From CAZRKC01 sp964600665 (lineage in GTDB: Bacteria; Bacillota; SLNR01), in assembly GCA_964600665.1 (NCBI GenBank), contig CAZRKC010000025.1, forward strand, positions 1 to 36,218: a stretch of 36,218 nucleotides of DNA. Reading direction: 5' to 3'. The notes below the pieces were generated by a model. The model saw nothing but the letters and a program-made list of their open reading frames with translations. It was not told where the DNA came from and did not search any database. How positions within the stretch are numbered: position 1 is the stretch's first letter; each line of letters begins with the position of its first letter. Below are positions 1-8,958 of the stretch, in pieces. The translations under genes were made by a program, and so were the position numbers.

Positions 1-60
1 ATCTTGTCTTACCTTTTCTTTCTCGCTCCGTACTGTTCAGTTGTCAAGGTCCGCTGGAAA
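1..60 (-). promoter_or_regulatory. Probable rRNA operon leader (16S gene just outside the left edge)
   Basis: On the minus strand this stretch contains CCTTGACAACTGAACAGT, very close to the box found just upstream of 16S genes and in rRNA spacers of Bacillota (for example CTTTGAAAACTAAACAAG in B. subtilis). It is followed by a purine-rich stretch running off the window. An rRNA operon downstream of gyrA is the B. subtilis arrangement (gyrB-gyrA-rrnO). The 16S gene itself is not in the window, so this is an inference from one motif plus context. Confidence 0.6.
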
Positions 61-61
61 T

Positions 62-90
62 AAATGAATCCCGCTGACGCGAGATTCATC
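62..90. repeat. Leader stem-loop in the presumed rRNA leader
   Basis: ATGAATC and GATTCAT form the outer stem, with CGC/GCG inside after one mismatch and a TGAC loop on the plus strand. No T-run follows on either strand, so it is not an obvious terminator. Its position between the promoter candidates and the rRNA box suggests a pre-rRNA processing or leader stem, but this is speculative. Confidence 0.3.
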
Positions 91-190
91 CGGAAAATTG
101 AATTTCATCATCCGTTAGAATAAGCATTCAGATCCGTTTCTACATTTATTGCTGCTGGTATGCTACCACCTGCACGGTGGCACATGTAAT

Positions 191-219
191 AATATATCAT
201 GGGGGAGTGAGGGTAGCAA
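191..219 (-). promoter_or_regulatory. Candidate rRNA promoter (downstream one of two)
   Basis: On the minus strand, TTGCTA (214-219) and TATATT (191-196) are separated by exactly 17 bases. It reads leftwards towards the rRNA leader box and away from gyrA, leaving a leader of roughly 180 nt. Confidence 0.5.
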
Positions 220-246
220 GAGGATAAGATTGCTGAAAGAATTCAT

Positions 247-274
247 ATTATCCCTACTACAGTAAATGGGGCAA
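247..274 (-). promoter_or_regulatory. Candidate rRNA promoter (upstream one of two)
   Basis: On the minus strand, TTGCCC (269-274) and GATAAT (247-252) are separated by 16 bases, about 55 bases upstream of the second candidate. Tandem promoters are usual for rRNA operons. No terminator is visible between gyrA and this point, so gyrA transcripts may also read through. Confidence 0.35.
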
Positions 275-322
275 TATATCTCCTAAATGCTACTCCCTGC
301 CCACTATAAAGCGTACCTTTCA

Positions 323-2758
323 TCAATTTTCATCTTGTTTTGACATAATCGTCGCTGCACTCATCAATACATCTCCTTCAACCACGCGCATAACGGTGAC
401 TCCTTGCGTATTACGCCCGGTAGATGGGATGTCCTCGACACCAATTCTCAAAACATGACCCTCAGCAGACATCAACATTAGCTCGCTGCCTTTTTTCACA
501 ACTTTGACCGAAACCACCAATCCATTACGCTGTGTCAGCTTCATTGTTTTAATGCCCTTACCGCCACGGCTTTGGTTTTTGTACTCCTTCAGCATCGTTC
601 TTTTGCCAAATCCTTTGTTAGTCAAGATCAATAGTTCTGCATCTTCCTTCACCGTATCCATGCCAATCACGATATCGCCGGCATTCAAGGTAATCCCTCT
701 GACTCCTGACGCACCTCGTCCCATGCAACGAACTTCATTCTCCGAAAAACGAATGGCTTGTCCTTGTTGCGTGACCATAATAACATCATCATCCCCCTCA
801 GTCAGGCGAACCCCGATCAATTCGTCACCTTCCCTGAGATCGATTGCAATGAGTCCACCCTTCATGCGTGATTCGTAGTCAGACAGTAATGTCTTTTTCA
901 CAACCCCTTTTCGGGTAACAAATAATAGACATTGATCTTTTAGGAATCCTTTCACGGGAATGACCGTGTTGATTTTTTCTCCAGGATCCAGTGGCAGCAG
1001 GTTAACAATAGCGGAACCTTTTGCTTGTCGGCTGGCTTCCGGAAGCTCATGCACCTTGAGCCGGTACATTTTGCCCATATTGCTGAAGAAGAGCATGTAA
1101 TGATGGGTGGTCGTGATAAAGAGATTCTCAACAAAATCCTCTTCCTTCGTGTGCATACCCGTCACACCACGACCTCCGCGACGCTGATTTTTATATGTGT
1201 CCATGGGTAATCGCTTAATGTATCCAAAATGAGTGAGAGTAATCACCATGTCTTCGACTGCTATCAAATCTTCAACATCGATTTCCTCATCTGAACTGGT
1301 GATCTGGGTGCGCCGGATATCACCGTATTTTTCTCTGATTTCGGTGATTTCTCTTTTAATGATTTCCAGTAGCAGCCGTTCACTGGCTAAAACGGCACGT
1401 AAATATTCAATGGTGATAACCAGTTCATCATATTCATCGTCAATTTTTTTACGTTCAAGTCCGGTTAAACGCTGCAGTCGCATATCCAGAATCGCCTGGG
1501 CTTGTTTTTCACTCAGGCGGAATGTTTCCATCAACCCTGTCCGCGCCACATCCACATTCGCGGATGCTCGAATCAACGCGATAACTTCATCCAGATTATC
1601 CAGGGCGATTTTCAAGCCTTCCAATATGTGAGCCCGGGCTTCTGCTTTACCTAATTCAAACCGGGTTCTGCGGGTAATAACCTCTTTTTGATGGTTCAAG
1701 TAATGGAACAACATATCTTTTAAGTTAAGCACCAGTGGCTTGCCATCGACTAATGCCAGCATGATGATGCCAAACGTTTGTTGCAATTGGGTGTATTTGA
1801 ACAGATTATTGACGATAACATTCGGGTTCGCGTCTTTTCTCAGTTCGATGACGATGCGCAACCCATTGCGGTCACTTTCATCACGCAGGTCTGTAATACC
1901 GTCGATTTTCTTCTCATGGGCCAGTTGTGCGATCTTCTCAATCAATTTCGCTTTGTTCACCTGATACGGCAATTCTGTGATCAGAATTCTCATTTTGCCG
2001 CTGTTCATCTTTTCAATTTGGTGGACACCTCTCATTTTGACGATGCCGCGACCAGTTTGATAGGCCTCCCGAATTCCCTCTCTCCCCAATACTAAACCTC
2101 CGGTGGGGAAATCCGGACCTTTAATGATAGCGCTGAGTTCTTTGGTCGTGATTTCGGGATTATCAATCAAAGTTATCACCCCATCGATCACTTCTCGAAG
2201 ATTATGGGGTGGAATGTTGGTAGCCATACCAACAGCGATTCCAGAAGAACCATTGACTAATAAATTGGGAAAGCGTGACGGAAGAACAACCGGCTCTTCG
2301 ACGGTTTCATCAAAATTCGGGTTGAAATCGACTGTTTCTTTATTTATATCTGCCAACAATTCGGTAGACAACTTGGAGAGTCGAACCTCTGTGTATCGCA
2401 TAGCCGCTGCAGGGTCACCATCGACCGATCCGAAATTCCCGTGGCCGTCGACGAGCAGATATCGTGTAGAGAAGTCCTGGGCCATACGAACCATTGCATC
2501 ATACACAGCAGAGTCACCATGGGGATGGTACCGCCCTAACACTTCCCCGACAATACGGGCTGACTTTTTGTATGGTTTGTCAGGCGTATTTCCCAGCTCA
2601 TTCATAGCATACAAAATGCGTCGATGCACCGGTTTCAACCCATCTCTAACATCAGGCAAGGCGCGGCTGACTATGACACTCATGGCATAGTCCAGATACG
2701 ATCGCTTTATCTCACTTTCAATACTCACCGGTATGATTTTACCATGGGTGTATTCCAT
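323..2758 (-). CDS. gyrA: DNA gyrase subunit A
   Basis: This is the breakage-reunion subunit of gyrase, which with GyrB introduces negative supercoils. The 811-residue length fits bacterial GyrA. The N-terminal winged-helix/tower region carries the active-site tyrosine Y122 in AMRYTE. The quinolone-resistance region has S83 and D87, so it matches E. coli numbering and shows the sensitive-type residues at these two positions. The GyrA-box QRRGGRG is at 525-531, before the C-terminal DNA-wrapping blades, which supports gyrase rather than topoisomerase IV ParC. The ATG start is preceded by AAAGGA. The gene follows rnj by 48 bases and probably shares its transcript. Confidence 0.98.
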   Translation of the reverse strand: MEYTHGKIIPVSIESEIKRSYLDYAMSVIVSRALPDVRDGLKPVHRRILYAMNELGNTPDKPYKKSARIVGEVLGRYHPHGDSAVYDAMVRMAQDFSTRYLLVDGHGNFGSVDGDPAAAMRYTEVRLSKLSTELLADINKETVDFNPNFDETVEEPVVLPSRFPNLLVNGSSGIAVGMATNIPPHNLREVIDGVITLIDNPEITTKELSAIIKGPDFPTGGLVLGREGIREAYQTGRGIVKMRGVHQIEKMNSGKMRILITELPYQVNKAKLIEKIAQLAHEKKIDGITDLRDESDRNGLRIVIELRKDANPNVIVNNLFKYTQLQQTFGIIMLALVDGKPLVLNLKDMLFHYLNHQKEVITRRTRFELGKAEARAHILEGLKIALDNLDEVIALIRASANVDVARTGLMETFRLSEKQAQAILDMRLQRLTGLERKKIDDEYDELVITIEYLRAVLASERLLLEIIKREITEIREKYGDIRRTQITSSDEEIDVEDLIAVEDMVITLTHFGYIKRLPMDTYKNQRRGGRGVTGMHTKEEDFVENLFITTTHHYMLFFSNMGKMYRLKVHELPEASRQAKGSAIVNLLPLDPGEKINTVIPVKGFLKDQCLLFVTRKGVVKKTLLSDYESRMKGGLIAIDLREGDELIGVRLTEGDDDVIMVTQQGQAIRFSENEVRCMGRGASGVRGITLNAGDIVIGMDTVKEDAELLILTNKGFGKRTMLKEYKNQSRGGKGIKTMKLTQRNGLVVSVKVVKKGSELMLMSAEGHVLRIGVEDIPSTGRNTQGVTVMRVVEGDVLMSAATIMSKQDEN

Positions 2759-2806
2759 CGCTTCCGATCCATCCTTTCTTCGGTGACTCTCAAGTTAAAT
2801 GGGTGA

Positions 2807-4474
2807 TCAAACTTCCATAATCATCGTGAGGACAGTTGGTCTTCGCCCTGTCCCTGAATAGATTACATTATCCAAGTCTTTACGAATCCGTTCTTTGATC
2901 CCATTCCAAGTACGGATATTCTGATCCGAACAATATTTCAACGCATCCTCGACCGTATTCTTCATCGTGCCGATCAATTCCTCAGAGTCCCGCACATACA
3001 CAAACCCCCTGGATAAAATATCCGGTCCAGAGACCACTCTTCCAGTCTCTTTTTCCATGGTCAACACAACGATCACAACTCCATTTTCGGCTAAATTCTT
3101 GCGGTCCCGAAGAACGATGTTGCCAACATCCCCAATCCCGAGACCGTCGATGAGGATACTGCCTGCTGTCACCTTTTCTTTTCTAACCAATTCACCTTGA
3201 AGGAATACATTCCGTTCCCCCACCCCACTGATGATCACATGATCTTCAGGTATACCCAATTCCATTGCCAGTTCCTGGAATTCCACCAGGTGCCGGTATT
3301 CTCCGTGAAACGGCATTGCATATTTGGGTTTTACCATGCTCAGAATCAATTTGATGTCTTCTTTAGCAGCGTGTCCTGATACGTGAACAGGTGCAACATC
3401 TCGGTAAACAACATACGCACCGGCTTTAAAAAGGTTATTGATGGTTCGATAGACCTGTTTAGCGTTCCCTGGAATCGGTGTCGCCGATATGATTACTGTG
3501 TCTCCTGGTTGCAATGCGATCTGCCGATGGCTTCCTTCTGATATTCTTGTAAGGGCTGCCAATGGTTCCCCCTGGCTCCCTGTTGTTATAATCACGATCT
3601 CCTGACTTGGATAACGATGAATATCTGACAGATCGACAAACATACTCTCTGGACAATCAAGGTAACCCAGCTCTAACGCAGCTTCCACTACTTTAACCAT
3701 GCTTCTTCCTACAACACCTATTCTTCGGTTGTGAATCAGCGCAGCGTTTACAACCTGTTGTATTCGGTGAACATTGGACGCAAATGTTGCAACAATAATC
3801 CGCCCTCTTGCTTTTCCAAATTCACGCATAAAGGTTTGACCAACCAATTTCTCTGAAGGGGTGTATCCTTCATTGATTGCGCCGGTGCTGTCGCAGATCA
3901 TGGCCAAAACGCCTTTCTGACCGATTTGAGTTAATTTGTGAAATTCAGTTACTCTTCCGTCAATGGGAGTATGATCTACCTTAAAATCCCCGGAATGAAC
4001 GATGGGTCCTTGGGGTGTGTGGATTATGATTCCGACACCATCCGGGATCGAGTGGGTAACGCGGAAAAACTCAACACTAAACACCCCTGCTGCAACCTTA
4101 CTATCCGGGGTGATTTCAACAAACTGGGGTACAACATCCGTTTTTCTATCTTCAAGCCGCTTCCTGATCAATCCGATTGTTAGCTTCGTTCCGTATACCG
4201 GCACATCAAGGTCCCTTAAAACGTAGGGAAGTGCCCCGATATGGTCCTCATGTCCATGAGTAATCACAATACCTTTGACCTTGTCTTTATTATCGATAAG
4301 ATATCGGGTATCAGGAATCACCAAATCAACACCTGGTAAGTCTTCACCCGGGAAAGCGACTCCGGCATCAACAATGAGGATGTCAGTTTCGTATTCGATC
4401 ACCAACATGTTTTTGCCAATCTCACCAAACCCGCCCAAAGGGATAATGGATAACTCCCCTTTGCGTTTTGTCAT
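2807..4474 (-). CDS. rnj: Ribonuclease J
   Basis: Metallo-beta-lactamase/beta-CASP ribonuclease with 5'-3' exonuclease and endonuclease activity in mRNA decay and rRNA maturation. The 555-residue length equals that of B. subtilis RNase J1 and J2. The metal-binding motif HGHEDH is at residues 73-78, and further ligand motifs include SGDFKVDHTP and the beta-CASP GHAAKED segment. The ATG is preceded by GAGGTGAAGTG. Whether it is the J1 or J2 type cannot be told here. Its place between gyrB and gyrA is unusual, since these two are commonly adjacent. It has its own candidate promoter and lies just behind the gyrB terminator, so rnj-gyrA look like a separate unit. Confidence 0.95.
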   Translation of the reverse strand: MTKRKGELSIIPLGGFGEIGKNMLVIEYETDILIVDAGVAFPGEDLPGVDLVIPDTRYLIDNKDKVKGIVITHGHEDHIGALPYVLRDLDVPVYGTKLTIGLIRKRLEDRKTDVVPQFVEITPDSKVAAGVFSVEFFRVTHSIPDGVGIIIHTPQGPIVHSGDFKVDHTPIDGRVTEFHKLTQIGQKGVLAMICDSTGAINEGYTPSEKLVGQTFMREFGKARGRIIVATFASNVHRIQQVVNAALIHNRRIGVVGRSMVKVVEAALELGYLDCPESMFVDLSDIHRYPSQEIVIITTGSQGEPLAALTRISEGSHRQIALQPGDTVIISATPIPGNAKQVYRTINNLFKAGAYVVYRDVAPVHVSGHAAKEDIKLILSMVKPKYAMPFHGEYRHLVEFQELAMELGIPEDHVIISGVGERNVFLQGELVRKEKVTAGSILIDGLGIGDVGNIVLRDRKNLAENGVVIVVLTMEKETGRVVSGPDILSRGFVYVRDSEELIGTMKNTVEDALKYCSDQNIRTWNGIKERIRKDLDNVIYSGTGRRPTVLTMIMEV

Positions 4475-4522
4475 TCACTTCACCTCATTATGAATGGTCA
4501 TGATCCTCAAAACTCCATTCTC

Positions 4523-4551
4523 ATTGTAGCAAATATCCAAACGGAAAACAA
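4523..4551 (-). promoter_or_regulatory. Candidate promoter for rnj-gyrA
   Basis: On the minus strand, an extended -10 element TGCTACAAT (TACAAT at 4523-4528) stands 17 bases from a weak -35 TTGTTT (4546-4551). It lies between the gyrB terminator and the rnj start, about 50 bases upstream of the ATG. Confidence 0.5.
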
Positions 4552-4573
4552 ATTTCAATCTCAAGCAAAATGA

Positions 4574-4606
4574 AGAAAAACAGAGGAAGGGCTTACCCCT
4601 TCCTCC
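4574..4606 (-). terminator. Intrinsic terminator of gyrB
   Basis: Perfect 9-bp stem (GAGGAAGGG/CCCTTCCTC, 4583-4591 and 4597-4605) with a 5-base loop, followed on the minus strand by TGTTTTTC. It sits about 20 bases beyond the gyrB stop codon and closes the dnaA-to-gyrB transcript. Confidence 0.85.
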
Positions 4607-4626
4607 AGATTCACTGGGCATTTTTT

Positions 4627-6561
4627 TTACCCAACCGTATCAAGATTCCGGACCTCTTTGGCGTGAAGATGGATGAATTCTCTTCTTGGCTCTACTTTGT
4701 CTCCCATGAGTACAGTAAATATCTCGTCTGCTGCGATGGCGTCCTCGAGGGCGACCTGCAGAAATGTTCGCTTTGCAGGATCCATGGTCGTATCCCAAAG
4801 CTGTTCTGCATTCATCTCACCGAGCCCTTTATACCGTTGAATGACGATACCATTCCGCCCAACTTTTTCCAAAATTACGGCAAGCTCTTCATCGTTGTAT
4901 GCATAATGCTCTTCTTTCCCTTTTTTAACCAGATACAACGGAGGTTGAGCTATGTACACATAGCCTGCTTCAATCAATTGATGCATGTAACGATAGAAGA
5001 AAGTGAGTAAAAGCGTCCGAATATGCGACCCATCCACATCTGCATCTGTCATAATCACAATCTTGTGGTACCGTGCCTTTGTGATATCGAAATCATCCGA
5101 AATTCCCGTACCAAGTGCAGTTATAATTGTACGAATCTCTTCATTATTCAAGATTTTATCTAACCGAGCCTTTTCCACATTGATGATTTTTCCCCGTAAT
5201 GGCAAAATAGCCTGGAAGCGCCTGTCTCTCCCCTGTTTGGCAGAACCACCTGCAGAATCACCTTCAACCACGAAAATTTCAGCCATCGCCGGATCTTTGA
5301 CAGAGCAATCTGTCAGCTTACCCGGCAAAGCGGTAATTTCCAGTGCATTTTTACGACGGGTCAGCTCTCTGGCTTTGCGGGCCGCTTCCCGTGCTCTGGC
5401 AGCATGGACGGATTTTTCAATGATGCGCTTGGCAATTGACGGGGACTCTTCCAGAAATGTTCCCAACCCTTCCACCGTCACGGAGTCTAGAATTCCTCTC
5501 ACATCTGAGTTCCCTAATTTTGTCTTGGTCTGGCCTTCAAATTGCGGATCCAGTAATTTGACACTAATGATTGCCGTTAAGCCTTCGCGTATGTCTTCTC
5601 CACTGAGATTTGTTTCTGCATCTTTCAGTAATCCGCTTTTCCTTGCATATTCATTGACCACTCGGGTCATTGCGCTTTTAAACCCTGACTCGTGGGTGCC
5701 GCCTTCATACGTGTGGATATTGTTAGCAAACGAATATAGGTTCTCGTTGTATCCGCTATTGTATTGGATTGCAATCTCAACAACACAATCGTCCTTCTTT
5801 TTTTCGAAAAATATGGGATTCTCGTGTATCACATCTTTATTTTTATTCAAATGTTTTACGAATGATGTGATTCCTCCCTCATATCGGAAAACCGAATTCT
5901 CTTTTGTCCGATCATCGTATATGGAGATACGAATCCCTTTATTCAGGAAAGCAAGTTCTCGAAGTCGTTGTACCAGCGTTTCATATATGTACTCGATGGA
6001 CTCGAAAATCTCTTTATCCGGAAGGAAATGGACCATGGTTCCGCTCTCTTTTGTTTTCCCAACCTTTTGCAGTGGAGAGACAGGTCGTCCACGTCGATAC
6101 TCCTGCCTGTATAAGCCGCCATCACGTTTGACATCAACCACGACCCATTCAGAAAGTGCGTTCACAACGGAGACTCCCACACCGTGGAGACCGCCGGAGA
6201 CCTTATACCCTTCTCCGCCGAACTTCCCGCCAGCGTGGAGAATGGTCATGACGACTTCCACTGTTGATTTTCCTATTTTCGGGTGTTCTTTGACGGGAAT
6301 TCCTCTGCCGTTGTCGGTAACCTGAACGCTGTTATCTGCATGAATCACGACGTCGATTCTATCGCAATAACCTGCTAAAGCCTCATCAATACTATTGTCA
6401 ACTACCTCGTAAACCAGATGATGAAGCCCTCTGGCCGATGTGCTGCCGATATACATAGATGGCCGCTTACGAACAGCCTCAAGCCCCTCCAGCACCTGAA
6501 TTTGGGACTCATCATAATTACCATTGTGATTGGCTCCATTACCCGCTTTTCTGTTCTCCAT
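4627..6561 (-). CDS. gyrB: DNA gyrase subunit B
   Basis: ATPase subunit of gyrase, 644 residues, the short Gram-positive type without the large insert of proteobacterial GyrB. The GHKL ATP-binding domain shows EVVDNSIDE (52-60) and VTDNGRGIPV (81-90). The TOPRIM metal-binding domain shows EGDSAGG (434-440) and DADVDG (506-511), and YKGLGEMN (577-584) is near the C-terminus. The ATG has GGAGG six to seven bases upstream. It has its own candidate promoter overlapping the remB stop codon and a strong terminator behind it. Confidence 0.98.
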   Translation of the reverse strand: MENRKAGNGANHNGNYDESQIQVLEGLEAVRKRPSMYIGSTSARGLHHLVYEVVDNSIDEALAGYCDRIDVVIHADNSVQVTDNGRGIPVKEHPKIGKSTVEVVMTILHAGGKFGGEGYKVSGGLHGVGVSVVNALSEWVVVDVKRDGGLYRQEYRRGRPVSPLQKVGKTKESGTMVHFLPDKEIFESIEYIYETLVQRLRELAFLNKGIRISIYDDRTKENSVFRYEGGITSFVKHLNKNKDVIHENPIFFEKKKDDCVVEIAIQYNSGYNENLYSFANNIHTYEGGTHESGFKSAMTRVVNEYARKSGLLKDAETNLSGEDIREGLTAIISVKLLDPQFEGQTKTKLGNSDVRGILDSVTVEGLGTFLEESPSIAKRIIEKSVHAARAREAARKARELTRRKNALEITALPGKLTDCSVKDPAMAEIFVVEGDSAGGSAKQGRDRRFQAILPLRGKIINVEKARLDKILNNEEIRTIITALGTGISDDFDITKARYHKIVIMTDADVDGSHIRTLLLTFFYRYMHQLIEAGYVYIAQPPLYLVKKGKEEHYAYNDEELAVILEKVGRNGIVIQRYKGLGEMNAEQLWDTTMDPAKRTFLQVALEDAIAADEIFTVLMGDKVEPRREFIHLHAKEVRNLDTVG

Positions 6562-6625
6562 TACAAACCTCCGTCGTTTCGGGTCACTTGGACCCTGTAT
6601 CTAGCGTATACTACTGATTGTAATT

Positions 6626-6654
6626 ATCTTATCAGAACACCTGTTCCAGGTCAA
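6626..6654 (-). promoter_or_regulatory. Candidate gyrB promoter
   Basis: Minus-strand TTGACC (6649-6654) and TAAGAT (6626-6631) with a 17-base spacer. The -35 element overlaps the remB TGA stop codon. It could let gyrB respond separately from the dnaA operon, as gyrase genes often do with supercoiling, though no such control can be seen directly. Confidence 0.5.
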
Positions 6655-6917
6655 TATATTGTGTACCGCTCCAGTTCTTTGAGCAATTCTCCCCTTTTTT
6701 GCAATGTTCCGGAGGAGATGGGCGACAAGATGAGATGGTCATCCGTCAGCACATAGGATTTCGGATCTCCATCAGAATAATCCACAATCACTTTATCCGC
6801 TTTGGCGACTCGAATAAATTCCCTGGTTGAAGGAGAAGTGTTTTCGAGACTGGCATCAATGATAACAATAATTTCCTCCACAGGGACTACATAGTCTCCT
6901 CCTATATGCAAAAACAT
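6651..6917 (-). CDS. remB: Extracellular matrix regulator RemB-like (DUF370)
   Basis: Small DUF370 protein of 88 residues. It starts MFLHIGGDYVVPVEEII and contains SPSTREFI and a KSYVLTDD segment typical of the RemA/RemB family. In B. subtilis the gene between recF and gyrB is remB (yaaB), which affects biofilm matrix expression, while the paralog RemA is a DNA-binding matrix activator. The position between dciA and gyrB matches. A GGGGG ribosome-binding site precedes the ATG by about seven bases. The assignment is by motif and position. The actual function in this organism is unknown. Confidence 0.85.
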   Translation of the reverse strand: MFLHIGGDYVVPVEEIIVIIDASLENTSPSTREFIRVAKADKVIVDYSDGDPKSYVLTDDHLILSPISSGTLQKRGELLKELERYTIY

Positions 6918-6931
6918 ATCAATACCCCCTT

Positions 6932-7819
6932 CTATATTTTGCGGGATGCGTCCATGATTCTCTCAAATAATGGTGCCCCTAATATGTTCTCCATCAAAAC
7001 ACCATCCAGATTCATGGGTTCAAGACCGGTGATCAGCATGACATAAGTCATGGCCTCATTCAATAAATTCACGTTTTCTTCATTTCCCTGGTCAATCTTG
7101 TCCTTAATCTCCTTCAACAACCGGCTTGCGGTATCATCGCGGATTAATCGATATTGTTCCTCCTTGATGTCTGAGATGGATTCCTTTGCCTGCGCATAAT
7201 TAATCCAAGGTATTTCCAGTAGAAGTTTTGATAGTTGCTCTTTTGCATCCACACCAGCCTGATTTGCGCAGAAAAAGCACATCAGCCCATCTTCGTCGTG
7301 TAGTGTTCCACATGTGGGACAAATTTTCCATCCAAATTTTTGTTTGCTTAGAGATACTTTCCGATCCCTTTCGGCAAGTCGGATAAAAGCGGTTCGCATC
7401 TCTTCATCTTGGATATCTTCGGCCATTTTCCCAATCATCAGCTTTCCAGCTTCATCGAGGGGTAGATCCGGGAAACCATCGCGTCCCTTCGCTTTCCGTG
7501 TTTCTTCTAAAGGTATTTCTTTTTTCTTTTCCGGATTCCCTACTTGAAAAAAAATATCTTTAACGATATTTTCTCCCACTAACCGGTTGATTTTATTTAT
7601 ATAATCCTTTTTGTAAAAAGCCAGTTGATGCGCCCACACTGAACTAGAAACCAATATATACAGCTTACCATCCTTGATCCATTGGGCAGAGGTTTGCGAG
7701 GATAATTTATCCCCCACCACCTGATCCCAAATTGTGAGTGCCTGATATTCTTTCAACTTATCATTAATGCGAAGCTTGTTCAGTCTAAGTTTCAACGCAT
7801 TCTTCAGTGTATCGGTCAT
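6932..7819 (-). CDS. dciA: DciA-like helicase-loading factor (DUF721) with C-terminal zinc ribbon
   Basis: The first roughly 90 residues match the DUF721/DciA fold, with the WDQVVGDKLSSQT segment and the basic LYILVSSSVWAHQLAF segment. DciA is the ancestral partner that helps load replicative helicase DnaB where no DnaC or DnaI is present. The remaining 200 residues are extra: CPTC and CFFC (C167, C170, C181, C184 from this start) form a probable zinc ribbon, followed by a helical acidic tail. Many DUF721 proteins consist of little more than the first domain. The ATG at 7819 overlaps the recF stop as ATGA and has AGGTGG five bases upstream. An in-frame GTG at 7828 has a poorer site. Translational coupling with recF is likely. 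Confidence 0.8.
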   Translation of the reverse strand: MTDTLKNALKLRLNKLRINDKLKEYQALTIWDQVVGDKLSSQTSAQWIKDGKLYILVSSSVWAHQLAFYKKDYINKINRLVGENIVKDIFFQVGNPEKKKEIPLEETRKAKGRDGFPDLPLDEAGKLMIGKMAEDIQDEEMRTAFIRLAERDRKVSLSKQKFGWKICPTCGTLHDEDGLMCFFCANQAGVDAKEQLSKLLLEIPWINYAQAKESISDIKEEQYRLIRDDTASRLLKEIKDKIDQGNEENVNLLNEAMTYVMLITGLEPMNLDGVLMENILGAPLFERIMDASRKI

Positions 7820-8940
7820 GATGTCCACCTCGTAACGGTTCCTTGTTTCACTCGATGCACCGAGTACTCCTGGCTGATCTTTCCCTGAAACGGATTTAAA
7901 TTTGTCGAGGATATGAATGTCTGAAAGGTTCCATCCATGATACTCAACAATTGTTTACGCCTAAAGTCGTCCAATTCGGACATGACATCATCTAATAACA
8001 GTACTGGACATTCTCCCATCCCGTCTTTAACGATTTCAACCTCTGCTAATTTTAAGGATAATGCGGCTGTTCTTTGCTGACCTTGAGATCCGTAGAATCG
8101 AAGATCGATTTGGTTTGCACTGATTAACAAATCATCCCGATGAGGTCCAACCAATGTATACCCTCGAATGCGTTCTGCTTTTTCAAGTCGACAGATCTTC
8201 TCGTTAAAAATTCCACGAATCGTATCAGGGCTATCATGTTCCGAAGATGATAGTGTTCCCACATATTTCACTTCAAGGCTTTCACTTCCATCTGAGAGTC
8301 TTTCGTGGATTGGTGCAATGATGGTTTTTAGTTTTTCTGCATATTGCCTGCGCCTGATGATGACTTCTACGCCGGCATCAATCAACTGTTGATTCCATAC
8401 TGGCAACGATTCCCCTTTATCTTTCCCCTCTTGTATCGCTTTTAAGAGTTGATTACGTTGGGTTAGCACCTGATGGTACTGTTGTAAATAAAAAAAATAC
8501 TGTCCATTTGATTGAGAAGCAGCGAAATCCAGATACTTTCTTCTTTCCTGTGGTGATCCCTGAACGATTTGAAGATTTTCTGGTGAGAACATGACAACAC
8601 CGAACTGGCCCACCAATTCTGATAGTTTCTTGATTTCTTTCCTGTTGATTCGAATGCGTTTTTGTCCCTTTCGGGTGTAGTATACATCAAAATGCGCCAT
8701 CCCTGGTCGACGTTCGATTTCTCCTCGAACAGAGAAGTAGTCAGCATTCCAATTTAAGATATCTGCGTCACGGCTATTGCGATGCGAACGCCCTGTAGCC
8801 AGATAGTAAATTGCTTCCAGAATATTTGTTTTACCTTCTCCGTTTCCACCCACTAACACATTCACAGGGGAGGTAAACTCCAACTCCGTACTGGCATGAT
8901 TTCGATAATTAATCAGGGTCAAGTGTTTCAGACGCAACAC
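7816..8940 (-). CDS. recF: DNA replication/repair protein RecF
   Basis: SMC-like ATPase that binds gapped DNA and helps load RecA with RecO and RecR. It shows Walker A GGNGEGKT (31-38), the ABC signature region around YGSQGQQRTAALSLKLAE, and Walker B VLLLDDVMSELD, in about 374 residues. Two in-frame GTG codons are possible. The one at 8940 has AAAGGA seven bases upstream and gives the usual RecF start (MLRLKHLTLINYRNH). The one at 8946 lies only one base from that site. It follows rlbA closely in the dnaA operon. Confidence 0.96.
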   Translation of the reverse strand: MLRLKHLTLINYRNHASTELEFTSPVNVLVGGNGEGKTNILEAIYYLATGRSHRNSRDADILNWNADYFSVRGEIERRPGMAHFDVYYTRKGQKRIRINRKEIKKLSELVGQFGVVMFSPENLQIVQGSPQERRKYLDFAASQSNGQYFFYLQQYHQVLTQRNQLLKAIQEGKDKGESLPVWNQQLIDAGVEVIIRRRQYAEKLKTIIAPIHERLSDGSESLEVKYVGTLSSSEHDSPDTIRGIFNEKICRLEKAERIRGYTLVGPHRDDLLISANQIDLRFYGSQGQQRTAALSLKLAEVEIVKDGMGECPVLLLDDVMSELDDFRRKQLLSIMDGTFQTFISSTNLNPFQGKISQEYSVHRVKQGTVTRWTS

Positions 8941-8958
8941 ATCCACATCCTTTTCGAA

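Noticed and set aside
4349..4356. CCCGGG sequences elsewhere (for example in rnj, rpmH and the last bases) as extra Noc sites
   Set aside because: None has the ATTT/AAAT flanks needed for a Noc site.
5003..6325. Open frame of 440 codons on the plus strand, antisense to gyrB
   Set aside because: The protein is Ser/Arg/Pro-rich with no recognisable domain and lies wholly opposite a conserved gene. It is explained by gyrB codon use.
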